Shown here: positions 1 through 7,907 of the stretch, in pieces
How the letters are laid out: every line of letters begins with the position of its first letter
Position numbering within the stretch: position 1 is the first letter of the stretch
Assembly (NCBI GenBank): GCA_033557675.1
Contig: JAWQRM010000653.1
Location: forward strand, 1 to 20,671
Length of the DNA stretch: 20,671 nucleotides
Source of the DNA: Coptodactyla brooksi
Taxonomy: Eukaryota; Arthropoda; Insecta; Coleoptera; Scarabaeidae
Direction of reading: 5' to 3'
Made by a program: the position numbers and the translations under genes
The notes under the pieces: model-generated
What the model saw: only the letters and a program-made list of their open reading frames with translations
Told to the model about the DNA's origin: nothing
Database searches by the model: none

Positions 1-24
1 GAATTAGTGCAACACCGCCAAACG

Positions 25-40
25 ATATATATATATATAT
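25..40. repeat. (AT)n microsatellite
   Basis: Uninterrupted AT dinucleotide run of eight units. Confidence 0.9.
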
Positions 41-118
41 CTGTATGTATACTAGGCAAGTCCTGCTTTGAATGAAACGGATTGAAGCTATATAATCAGT
101 GTTACGAAAAAGCACTGA

Positions 119-421
119 ACTGCCCTGTTAGGTGTAAATAGAATTAAAGGTGCACAAGCCATAAATATATTATCGCTAAAACTGCGTGAAGCGTGGCGGT
201 TTAAATTTCCACCCAGACATTGGTTTAACGATTTTGTTATATCTAAGAACGCTCACAAACGACTCCTTTTCTCTGAATGTAATTCGATACATTCTGCCTA
301 CATTGTTGAAAATGTTTTGAAGCATATTCGATTGCCAACTGTTTTACTTTATGAAGGACTGAATATAGATTCTACCTTTCTTCTTTCACACGCCTTAAAT
401 CTTCATCTAGTGATCATCTAA
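119..421 (+). other. Open frame of 100 codons without ATG, unassigned
   Basis: The frame opens after TGA (116-118) and ends at TAA (419-421). It has no ATG near its start, so it would have to be an exon or a decayed gene. The translation has a protein-like mix, with segments such as REAWRFKFPPRHWFNDF followed by a Leu/His-rich stretch. I recognise no family. In DNA this AT-rich an open run of this length can arise by chance a few times per window, so this is a weak call. It could be an older fragment of the retroelement that follows. Confidence 0.2.
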
Positions 422-570
422 CTGTATAAGGCGATACTTTTTACTAGTGATGTTAATTTATTTGAGATGCCATTATCTTTTCGATTTTTGTTCTTCTGTA
501 ATATTATAGTTTATAAAAAGTAGTGAAATATATCAAGCGTCTAAACACTAATAACGTTCTTCTGTCCTGA

Positions 571-634
571 CGAATACTTAGTTTTTTGAAATTCACAACG
601 CGTTTCGACTTTACGTCATTATCAAGTGAATATA
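571..634 (-). ncRNA. Degenerate hammerhead-like motif at a PLE terminus
   Basis: On the minus strand the order is TTGATAA, one extra T, a GAC/GTC hairpin with loop GTAAA, then GAAA followed by CGCGTT. This follows the hammerhead core order (CUGANGA, stem II, GAAA, short stem III). C3 is U and G8 is A, so cleavage activity is unlikely. It lies just downstream of the C-terminal coding tail of a PLE on the same strand, where the terminal repeats (pLTRs) of these elements carry hammerheads. A related sequence recurs in the palindrome at 13138-13302. Confidence 0.4.
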
Positions 635-1012
635 CGGTGTAGGTTTTAGGCGCCTTATGTATGTGTCTGACATTTTGTAGTGGGGTAAAGATAGTGCCCT
701 GATGACGTGTTGTTTTGCACGATGGCGAGTCATAGACTTTTACTATGTTTGTAGATTTCTAGGGCCTGTCTGGTGTCCAGTTTATTACCTTTTCTTTGAA
801 TTACCAATACTGTCATCCTATCCTCAATTGTACCGGGCTTGTGCCCGCATTTATTGAGGTACTCCGCGTAATTGGAGTCGGCTCTATTGAATCGGTAGGA
901 TCTTACATGTTCATTGTATTTTCGGGTATTTTGGACATGTTCGGCCGATATACGGCATCTTGCAGGTGTTGCAAAGTAATTTGCTTACCCCGCTTAATTT
1001 ATATTTCCCTAT
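635..1012 (-). pseudogene. Penelope-like element fragment A: GIY-YIG endonuclease tail
   Basis: Minus-strand translation near 1003-935 reads IGKYKLSGVSKLLCNTCKMP followed by YIGRT, the start of a GIY-YIG endonuclease of the PLE type with its Cys pair (the GIY here is GVS). A second segment, frame-shifted, reads SNYAEYLNKCGHKPGTIEDR and then KGNKL and ALEIYKH, which matches the conserved PLE C-terminus (AEH-like motif, IED, KG, FEIYK-like end). Known PLEs use this nuclease to nick target DNA for reverse transcription. Stops and a shift separate the pieces, so this is a relic. The reverse transcriptase is missing; the fragment starts directly after the 3' end of fragment B in the same orientation, as in a truncated tandem insertion. 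Confidence 0.8.
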
Positions 1013-1982
1013 GTGTATGACACTTTTGTAGTGGGGTAAAAATAGTGTCCTGATGGCTGTTGCAATTGCACGTTGATGACGTCATGGGTTTTTCTATGTT
1101 TGTACATTTCTCGAGCCTCTCTGGTGTCCAGTTTTCCTTAAAACCAATTATACCAATTACCCTTTCCTTAAATTACCAATTCTGGCACTGTATCCTCAAA
1201 TATGCGATTTGTAGCCCTTGTCGTTTGAAGATTTTATTCTGTGTATATAAGGGGCGGTATATGTGAAGGTTGCCCAAGTTGGTATTTGGTGGTTTTTATT
1301 TCTATTCCTTTTGTTATTAGGATTATTTCATTTCTATTGTCGGTTTTACCTTTGATTCGTTTGTGAAGTTTATCGATTATCGTTGGATTGTATCCGTTTG
1401 TTGTTGCTATTTGTTTGATTATATGTAGTTCGTTCTTGCATTCATCTTTGTCCATTCGTACTCTTTGTAGGCGGTGTAATAAGTTTCTTATGGCTTGCGT
1501 GTTTTTGTTGTTTCGGGTGTGTTGAGGTTGCATGTGTAATGTTACTGGTTTGTGTGGGTTTCCTGTTTATTTTGAATTTTAATCGGTTGGCGGATCTTAT
1601 TATTGTTCTTGTTAGGTCGAGAAAGTTTGATTTGTTGCTATTTTCTTCTTCGGATGTGAATTTCTTTTTGGCGTATTTGTGGTTGATGTTTTAATATATC
1701 TTGCGATTCCCTATAGTTGGTGATTAGTATTACGTCGTCGACATATCTGCACCATGCGAGTATTTGGTACTTATTTTTTATTTCGTCTACTACTGTTTCG
1801 TCGAGGTTTTGCAGGAAAATTTCTGAGAGGATTCCTCATAGTAGTCCGTCCATTGGTAGTAAATCTTCCTGTACATATGTTTTGCTATTAAATCTTAAAT
1901 TAAATGTTTTGCAAAGTAGTTTTGTTTGCAAATGAACCGTAAGAAGCGTATTGTTTCTTCTTTGTATGTGTTATTTGTATGT
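1012..1982 (-). pseudogene. Penelope-like element fragment B: reverse transcriptase and linker
   Basis: The minus strand encodes a decayed PLE reverse transcriptase. In order: ICKQNYF (near 1925), FNSKTYVQEDLLPMD (1890-1848) equivalent to the LPMG motif, a TGA inside the next motif, GILSEIFLQNLDE, then WCRYVDDVILI with catalytic YVDD at 1745-1734. After more frame breaks an open stretch of 99 codons (1533-1234) covers the RT-endonuclease linker, with IATTNGYNPTIIDKLHKRI and HIPPLIYTE. The GIY-YIG part is deleted. The frame shifts into IFKRQGLQIAY and then the C-terminal tail remnant and 3' noncoding sequence (1180-1012), which is a direct repeat of 835-661. The element would have been an RNA-copying retrotransposon; this copy is dead. 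Confidence 0.85.
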
Positions 1983-2550
1983 GATTAAAATTCAAAATAT
2001 ACAGGAAACCTACATAAACTCCCAATATTATACATGCAATTCCAACACACCCGAAACAACACAAACACGCAGCCATAAGAAGCCTATTACATCGCCTACA
2101 AACAGTACCAATGGAGAAAGATGAATACAAGAACGAACTAAATATAATCCAACAAATCGCATCAACAAACGGATACAATAACGATAGTCGACATACTTCA
2201 TAAATGTAAACAAACCTAATAACAGAAGGAATAGAAAGAAAAACCACCGGAATACCAACTTATACCGGGCAACCACATATACCGCTCCTTATGAAATTGA
2301 AAACATAGGCAAATACAAATTAAGCGGGATATACAAATTACTTTGCAACAGCTGCAAGATGCCATATAGTATTGGTAATTCAAAGAAAAGGTAATAAACT
2401 GGACGCCAGAGAGGCCCTAGAAATCTACAAACAGAAAAACTCATGACTCATCAATGTGCAAATGAACAGTCATCAGGGCACTATCTTTACCCCACTACAA
2501 AAGTTCCAGACACATATAAAAGGCGCCTAAAATCTACATCATATAATTAT
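1983..2550 (+). pseudogene. Penelope-like element fragment C, inverted against fragment B
   Basis: From 1983 the plus strand repeats, in inverse orientation, sequence of 1584-1231. It encodes MEKDEYKNELNIIQQIASTN and the linker, then ENIGKYKLSGIYKLLCNSCK at 2299-2358, where the GIY motif is intact, followed by MPYSIG. About 110 bases present in fragment A (the AEYL to IED part) are deleted here, and the tail resumes as KGNKLDAREALEIYKQKN. It ends near 2550 before the hammerhead-like terminus. Multiple stops make it a relic. Fragments B and C meet head to head at about 1983, so 1231-2280 can fold back on itself. Confidence 0.8.
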
Positions 2551-2948
2551 ATGGTGTATGTAACATAATATAATCTACACCAACATAAGAAATGCTACAA
2601 AATGGCTACAATGCGGAGATATAGGATGGTTTCATTTTCCAATATGGCCTGCTGAAAATTTTCAGAACAAGGTGGCCTATTTTTTTTGGAACTGTATGTC
2701 GTACGTACACAACTATACCTGGAATGCATATATAATTTTATGATGAACGCTTTTTGTACAATTTAGGTGATAATCACATTTTATTATTATCTCAAAAACC
2801 CTTTATCGGATTTTAAAGCGGTTAAGTTATTAAAACCCAATTTATGAGAATAATTCTGTAAGGTTTACATCATCGAGGTGTAAAATTTATATTGATTATT
2901 TCAATCCAAAGCTTATTGTTGTGGCCTCTTGATTTCGGACCCAAGAGT

Positions 2949-2951
<3 letters not shown>
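2551..2951. other. Intergenic, nothing recognised
   Basis: AT-rich sequence without open frames or repeats that I can relate to the rest of the window. Confidence 0.6.

Positions 2952-2983
<32 letters not shown>
2952..2983. repeat. (AT)n microsatellite
   Basis: AT run of about 15 units, some 315 bases outside the left end of the long inverted repeat. A similar run lies just outside the right end (9515-9552). Confidence 0.9.
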
Positions 2984-2984
<1 letters not shown>

Positions 2985-3133
2985 GAAATTGATTTCATTG
3001 TTAATTTTCTATGGTTATTGAATTTCAGAAATAAATTGACGCGCGTTTTGTGTCACCTCGTTTAACCTATACCATATATAGGCAATGTATCGACAATACC
3101 GCCAAATCACTGGTAAGCAACTTGCCCAATAGG

Positions 3134-3226
3134 TATAAATAATCGCTCTGCTAACAGAAGTTAAGTTAGTTATCTAGAATCGATATTCGACGACGTATCA
3201 ATCTGTGTGCTCGTTCCTTAAAATAA
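3134..3226 (+). promoter_or_regulatory. TATA-box-like and poly(A)-signal-like pair, possible LTR remnant
   Basis: TATAAATAA at 3134-3142 is followed about 80 bases later by AAAATAAATC (an AATAAA signal). TATA followed closely by a poly(A) signal is how an LTR is organised, but I find no second copy, no convincing primer-binding site and no clear ends. AT-rich DNA gives both motifs often. Weak call. Confidence 0.15.
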
Positions 3227-3297
3227 ATCTGTTTCGTAAAGTAATAAAAGTTATCTTCTTAAAAGAAACTTAATTACCGTTTGGGAAGACGAAATTC

Positions 3298-4420
3298 GCG
3301 CTAGGTAGTTAACTTCATTCAAGTAGCCACCGACGAAAACGACCTGATTATTTTCTGTACGTTTTCTCTTGGCGTTGAAAGGTTTGTTTTAGTACCGGAA
3401 ATTTGTTTTTGTGGTAAAGCATAGTAATGTACCTAATATAATATTATTTAGTTATTAGTTACATATATTAAATATTTGATTATTAAATAAGTCTTGCGTC
3501 AAAGATTTGAAACAAGCATTCATCGACGGAAGAACCGTGTTCGAAAACCAATAAAATAATGGAAGAAGGCCCTGGAAGGAACGGCTAACGACATTGGAAC
3601 TAACGAATGAAAACGGTAAGTGCAGAATACCAATGGTAATGAATAGTGGTGCCTTTTGAGCTAAAAACCAGAAGAAAAATCTTATGTGATGAATTTTTAC
3701 AGGGTATGATAAATAGAATGATTTTGATCAAGAGATACTTTGATCTAGAGAAGAGGCGTTTAACATTAAAATAATTGTAATCCCAATTTATACATGCAGT
3801 ACCGGATTTGTCGTAATTTTCAGACGGAAAATTACGTCAAATCGAAACGCAACAAAAATTAGGGATGGGACATCTGCTATAGAGATGAAGCGTGATGTAG
3901 AGTAAATAATGATAAACAAATTGGTTCAATGGTTATAGAGGGAGTATAAAACGCCCCTTCCATGCAGGTCAAAGAGTTACTATTTTACACAATGTATTAT
4001 GAAAATGCATTTTTAAAAGTTGTCTTTTGTCTTATCTTTTTTGGTTTGTAGTAAGTAAAATCTGATTATCAGTACGAAATAAATAAGCCATATTGTGAAG
4101 CATGATTTCCGCATGTCATGTTAGTGGTACCTTCAAGATCAATATTCACAGTTGAGCAGGTATCCTACCTCATATTGTTATGTCCAGATTAAGGTAGGTA
4201 ATCTTGGAGAAAAGATGACATTATCGCGTATTTGATGTAAAGAAACAATCTGGTTTGATTTTCTAAATTAATAAATCCGCAACTATTATAATTATCTAAG
4301 ACGCATTGTTATGAAAAGTTATTCTTATTAGATGCGATTGTTAGTCAACTCATAGGAGCAAATTACATTAATGAGCAACAATTAAGGACGAAGAAGCTTT
4401 CACTCTTTATCTTTTCTCGT
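3298..4420 (+). repeat. Left arm of a long inverted repeat (deleted element copy)
   Basis: This stretch matches the reverse complement of 7862-9455. Examples: the block with CTTGGCGTTGAAAGGTTT and TTTGTGGTAAAGCATAGTA (3370-3430) against 9310-9400; CATCGACGGAAGAACC (about 3522) against 8510-8535; ATGATTTCCGCATGTCATG (about 4103) against 8160-8185; and GTTATGAAAAGTTATTCTTA (about 4308) against 7950-7980. By eye identity is near 80 percent. The right arm has about 690 extra bases, including a transposase relic, that are absent here at about 3468. This arm is either a deletion derivative or the right arm gained an insertion. No coding frame survives. Confidence 0.8.
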
Positions 4421-4425
4421 TTGAC

Positions 4426-4475
4426 AAATAAATACATTTGTTTAATTTTCTCACGAAAATTAAATGTATTTATTT
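4426..4475. repeat. Perfect AT-rich hairpin
   Basis: AAATAAATACATTT (4426-4439) pairs exactly with AAATGTATTTATTT (4462-4475), and inside it AATTTTC pairs with GAAAATT around a TCAC loop. It begins six bases after the inner end of the left inverted-repeat arm, so it may be a small foldback insertion. Confidence 0.75.
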
Positions 4476-5218
4476 TTCATGTTTTCTGACAATAATGTTT
4501 CTAATATAGATTTAGTTATTATTGAGTTTGCTTTAACCTTTATGCACGCTCCAAGGTACCCGTGTATATTTATCCTGGGGCAGTCAATTTCAAGTCGAAT
4601 AGATACAATAACAACAATTGATATCTTTAATATTTCTTAGGTACCCAGAACTAGATGTAGAAATAAATAAAATAATAGGTAATTATCCTGAGTTAAGCCA
4701 TTATATCCATAAAACAGTGTAAAAAGGGTAAATTTAAATTGAATCTTGTAATCAAGCTATATAGTGTAATTTTAAAGAATAATTTACTATTTGTCAAAAA
4801 GATAAAATATTTATAGCGCGCTTTGATAACATTTTGTTAACCCTTCAGATTGTTAATTACAAATTCACCGTTTGCACATTTCTCACAATTACCTTTGTGA
4901 GAGATGCAAAGGTGATTTTGATTGAGAGATGAAGCAACTTCCGATATGCTTTGTATGTCTACGAGTAGAAGTGTCCTTTGGTGGTCCTGATGACAATGAG
5001 TGCTACGGCATAAGAATTGCGGGGCATTCCCATAAAGCTTCGCTACCAGATCTTGTGGAAAATGTTTTCCAATATTTCTGTTTTTCGGGCTGTGCTTCAA
5101 GAATACGTGCAGCTAATTAGCTTCTGAGTAAGCCAATAAGGTATGTTTGTCCTGCAAAAAAGTATGTCAACTGTATGTATGTTTTGCCATAATTTGGTGG
5201 TTTCTTGAGTATATGATG
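4476..5218. other. No supported gene
   Basis: Two overlapping open stretches on opposite strands (4837-5100 minus, 4929-5120 plus) are short, and neither shows a domain I recognise. The plus one has a few Cys (CFVC) but no zinc-finger spacing. I find no clear inverted match to 7131-7861, although the two stretches are of similar length (743 and 731 bases). Confidence 0.5.
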
Positions 5219-5312
5219 AGTCATTCTCCTGACGAAGGTTTATTAGATAAATTGAAACATATGTCAAGATTCTAAACAAGTTGTTGTGGTTAAGGTGTTT
5301 GTTAATTCTAGT
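5219..5312 (+). ncRNA. Type I hammerhead ribozyme-like repeat, plus copy
   Basis: The core is CTGACGA (5229-5235), one extra A, stem II GGTTTAT/ATAAATT (seven pairs with two G-T) around loop TAG, GAAA (5254-5257), a tiny stem III ACA/TGT with loop TA, and cleavage-site UC (5264-5265). Stem I pairing next to the core is weak: C5228 faces A5266, then two pairs. The sequence is an inverted partner of 7032-7130. Hammerheads with very short stem III are typical of PLE terminal repeats and of retrozymes. The core bases are all conserved; the extra A before stem II is the deviation. Confidence 0.6.
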
Positions 5313-5351
5313 AAGAGAAGTAGAGTTAATTCTAGTAAGAGTTAATTCGAG
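5301..5351. repeat. Short tandem repeat
   Basis: The unit GTTAATTCTAGTAAGAG occurs at 5301-5317 and 5325-5341, followed by a partial third copy to 5351. Confidence 0.7.
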
Positions 5352-5413
5352 TACTGTAGACCACCTTTACTCGAAAGTTACTATAACTTCCACAACGAAC
5401 AGATACCACATAC

Positions 5414-5655
5414 CTCCATGAGCGAGACGATCATGACCCAGGAGAGACGGGCGCCCTCGACGTGGTCTTCATGGCCCTTGACCACGTAGCGGATGATGAC
5501 CTTGGAGACGTGACGCGACAGCAAGCCGTTCATGTTCTTGATGCCCTTGACGAAGTTGGTGGACGCCTTGAACTCGTCTGGCGGTAGAAGACCCCTCTCG
5601 CGGTTGATCCTCCGAGCAATCATCTGGATGTCGAGGTCTCTCGGAGGATGTCTCT
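5414..5655 (-). pseudogene. GC-rich exon-like fragment 1, inverted relative to fragment 2
   Basis: The minus strand is open from above 5680. An acceptor-like AACAAACAG ends at 5656, and the frame closes at a strong splice donor GAG/GTATGT (exon end 5414, intron bases 5413-5408), phase 0. The frame encodes about 80 residues including DLDIQMIARRINRERG, then LLPPDEFKASTNFVKG and HVSKVIIRYVVKGHE. Codons almost all end in G or C, unlike the AT-rich surroundings. DIQ-(x)-ARRI-xx-ER resembles the C-terminal tail of histone H3, but one short motif is weak evidence. I do not recognise the family. Phase, GC bias and position suggest it once belonged upstream of the plus-strand exon at 5691, and was flipped. 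Called as a pseudogene because no complete gene can be read. Confidence 0.5.
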
Positions 5656-5690
5656 CTGTTTGTTCGTCATAGTGATGTGTACGTTTACAG

Positions 5691-6020
5691 GACTACTACA
5701 AGCGCCTCGTCCACCACGTGCACGTAAACCAGCTCGACTTCGTCTGTCATCACCGCGACAACATCCTGAAGATATGTGGCCAGACGTTCTGGTCCTTCTC
5801 CAGCCCCCGCTTCACCTCCTTCATCAAGCACGCGTGGGTCAAGGTCGGCTTCATGGAGAGGACCTTCGACCACTACGAGACTCCCAACGACGTCGCCTTC
5901 AAGAACGTCAACGGATCGTGCTCCAAGGACGGCTGCGCTGAGTTCGCCTTCGTGAGGTGCACGCACTGCGACAATGTGTTCTGCTTCGCCTGCTTCATCA
6001 TCCATGTGCACCCCTGCTAG
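5691..6020 (+). CDS. GC-rich 3'-terminal exon with Cys/His-rich C-terminus (partial gene)
   Basis: An acceptor GTTTACAG ends at 5690. The frame is open from GAC at 5691 (phase 0) to TAG at 6018-6020, 109 codons, starting DYYKRLVHHVHVNQLDF. The middle has SSPRFTSFIKHAWVK; the end has C-x4-C, C-x2-C, C-x2-C and a final H-x-H-x-C (CSKDGC, RCTHCDNVFCFACF, HVHPC), probably a zinc-binding module. Third codon positions are overwhelmingly G or C while the flanks are AT-rich. AATAAA follows at 6052. I recall insect repeat-family proteins of unknown role with a similar 'SSPRF...AW...CxxC...CF' ending, but cannot name one. It may be transposon cargo, a captured host gene, or a recent transfer. Without an upstream exon on the same strand it is not a complete gene. 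Confidence 0.6.
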   Translation, partial: DYYKRLVHHVHVNQLDFVCHHRDNILKICGQTFWSFSSPRFTSFIKHAWVKVGFMERTFDHYETPNDVAFKNVNGSCSKDGCAEFAFVRCTHCDNVFCFACFIIHVHPC

Positions 6021-6051
6021 GGTGCAAACTGTAGACAATGTTTGTGTTGAT

Positions 6052-6057
6052 AATAAA
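6052..6057 (+). terminator. Poly(A) signal AATAAA
   Basis: Canonical AATAAA 32 bases after the stop codon of the plus-strand exon, which supports that exon as a true 3' end. Confidence 0.55.
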
Positions 6058-6167
6058 TGTTGTTACCGACCATAGACCTTTGTAAAACAGTTCAAAACGG
6101 TGTGAGAGGGCTTCTGAAGTCACATGAAGAATGTTGAAAGCGATGGGCACAAGGCAAAACAAAATAC

Positions 6168-6238
6168 GCGGCGGCAGGAATCGAATCCGCGACCCGCACT
6201 TTAGAGAGCGAGCGCTCTAGCCACTAGACCACAGCCGC
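6168..6238 (-). ncRNA. tRNA-like sequence (tRNA pseudogene or SINE head)
   Basis: On the minus strand an acceptor arm GCGGCTG/CCGCCGC (six of seven pairs) encloses a good A box TGGTCTAGTGGCTAGAG and a B box GATTCGATTCC at tRNA spacing; total 71 bases. The anticodon arm does not pair (loop near CTCTAAA would read CTA), and the T stem has mismatches, so I do not call a functional tRNA. A tRNA-derived SINE head or a decayed tRNA fits better. It sits at the centre of the nested inverted repeats. Confidence 0.55.
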
Positions 6239-6244
6239 TGTGCC

Positions 6245-6770
6245 TGCAGCGGCGCACATTGCAGCCATCTGCTGCCCCCAAAAACGTAGATCCGTTACTA
6301 CTCTTTTACCAGTACAGCTCCAAGAAAAGTAAAGGTACCAGCCGGTATCGAGGGCCGTACCTGACTTTTGCGTAACTCCCAAAAAACGATCCATGGAGAC
6401 CGCCTAGGGGACTTTTGTTCGTTAGTCGTTATTTTGCTATGAAAATCTCGTATGACTTACACAGCTCTTTCTTCTGTATCGGCGAACTTGCTTTAAGACA
6501 GTGAACTCTTTTTCCTGGCTGAAACGTTGCTGTAGCAGCGGGTGATGTCTTCTGCAAAGGTCTTTCGTCAGAACTCTATTCAAATTCTTGTAACTGTAGA
6601 CAATCATATGATAAAGTAGATACAGTCAGTTTTCTTCTCTCTCCTTGTATTTTGCTTGCCGTGGTCTTTCTTCTTTCGCAGCTAATTTCCTATTTATGCC
6701 AACCAAGCAGGGTTATATTCCTCTATCTTTACTCTTTTGAGATCATCAACGTATGCGATCACTAGAGCTA
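6245..6770. other. Noncoding, nothing recognised
   Basis: Moderate GC at the left end next to the tRNA-like sequence, then unremarkable AT-rich sequence with no open frame worth calling. Confidence 0.5.
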
Positions 6771-6790
6771 ACTCACTCACTCACTCACTC
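6771..6790. repeat. (ACTC)5 microsatellite
   Basis: Five perfect ACTC units. Open frames crossing this run on both strands (6737-7126) contain low-complexity Ser/Thr/Leu or Arg/Ser and show no domain, so I do not call a gene there. Confidence 0.85.
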
Positions 6791-7031
6791 GTTGCATCTT
6801 GCAGTGCCTCAGATCAGTTGTCGCTACTGCTCCAGAGATATCTGAATGTGCGGTCGTGGCTATGTAGCTATTACTCCGGCCATCTCGTCTTTGCGATGTT
6901 CTCCTTGACGCTCTCGGCTCACAGTTTGCGGCATATTCCTGGAGGGAGTCTCCAATTCGGCGGGGGCATGAGTATTGCAGCTTGTCAGACGAGCCTTCTT
7001 TCTTCCCTGCGGAGCGCCTGCCCGAGGAGGC

Positions 7032-7130
7032 TAGAGCTAATAAACACCTTAAGCACAATACGTTTGTTTAGAATCTCGACATATACATATTTCGGTTTAT
7101 CTAATAAACCTTCTTCAGGAGAATGAAAAC
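7032..7130 (-). ncRNA. Type I hammerhead ribozyme-like repeat, minus copy
   Basis: Read on the minus strand: stem I CTC/GAG (7121-7119 with 7077-7075) plus an outer GTTT/AAAC (7130-7127 with 7069-7066) across a five-by-five internal loop; core CTGAAGA (7118-7112); one extra A; stem II GGTTTAT/ATAAACC, seven perfect pairs with loop TAG; GAAA (7093-7090); stem III with an ATAT/ATGT-type pairing and tetraloop GTAT; cleavage-site UC (7079-7078). All conserved core positions are present. It is an inverted partner of 5219-5312 and the better preserved of the two. Confidence 0.65.
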
Positions 7131-7861
7131 AGAAAAATGTGCGTGCCTTATATGTCTAACTCCTACCCTAATTGTTCTCTACTGCCGTCTGACCTAGTCA
7201 CACCAATTGCCTTTCAATTGTCTTGTCCCTTTTTTATCCTCAAGGTTAAAAACTGCTCACATAGAAATAGGGCCCGGGCCGTTGTTAAATATTTTATTTT
7301 TATTTATAAAAATGTGTATGCATTCCGCTGCGTCAAGTTCACTGTTTCTATTAACTTGTTTAATTAATTGTATTTTGTCATCTGTCCTATGATTTAGAGT
7401 TATTTGGGGGCAGCCACACTAGATTTTTTGTGTAGTATATTTAAAGTGTTCACTTTAAATATAACTGTAATAGTTATGTCCACTAAAAAGTTAATAATCA
7501 AAAACCGAATTAAAAATATGCGCTAATGATATATGTATTTGTATTGTTCAAATACCCAATTCAAGGACACCCTACCTCTGAACTCTGGAATATATATTCG
7601 AATGTTTACTATTAGCACAACTATTATCAAAATAGCTATAATCGAACAGTTAACATTCGATTAATAAATATTGCAAAATCGTCTAATTATACGAAGCTTG
7701 AATTTGTTTACGATTAACGTACTATTTGCAAGAGTCGTCGGATAACAAACATCGTTGCTTTACTGATGTGGTGCTTCCAGAAGAAAAAGTTTTAACAATT
7801 CTTTAACTGCACCCAATTGGAAAAACCAACCGATAACTACACTGGTGTGCAAAAATTAAGG
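7131..7861. other. Noncoding AT-rich spacer
   Basis: No gene. It contains a perfect 13-bp hairpin TATATTTAAAGTG-TT-CACTTTAAATATA at 7436-7463 and, at its right end, the start of a terminal hairpin (7850-7907). Confidence 0.5.
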
Positions 7862-7907
7862 ACGAGAAAAGGTAAAGAGTGAAAGTTGCTTCATCCTTAA
7901 TTTTTAC
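7850..7907. repeat. Short terminal hairpin at the inner end of the right arm
   Basis: AAAAATTAAGGACGA near 7850 pairs with TTCATCCTTAATTTTT ending near 7907. In the left arm only one of the two halves remains (near 4380-4395), so the hairpin marks the inner boundary of this repeat copy. Confidence 0.6.

Noticed and set aside
796..1266. Two plus-strand ORFs and 1717-1935 plus, 1900-2276 minus ORFs
   Set aside because: Antisense or out-of-frame reads of PLE fragments whose true frames carry RT and GIY-YIG motifs.
3037..3062. Further hammerhead-like start (minus strand, near GACGCGCGTTTTGTGTCACC)
   Set aside because: Only the GAAAC-x-CGTC-like part is similar; no stem II or CUGANGA core can be found.
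4837..5120. Overlapping 87-codon minus and 63-codon plus ORFs with several Cys/His
   Set aside because: Ligand spacing fits neither ZAD, THAP nor C2H2 fingers, and neither frame shows splice or codon support.
5648..6038. Other-frame ORFs of 97 and 117 codons over the GC-rich exon
   Set aside because: Shadows: high GC removes stops in all frames. The frame at 5691-6020 has the acceptor, zinc-ligand pattern, stop and poly(A) signal.
6737..7126. 129-codon plus-strand ORF and an overlapping 93-codon minus ORF
   Set aside because: Low-complexity translation across the ACTC microsatellite, no domain, and its end runs into the hammerhead repeat.
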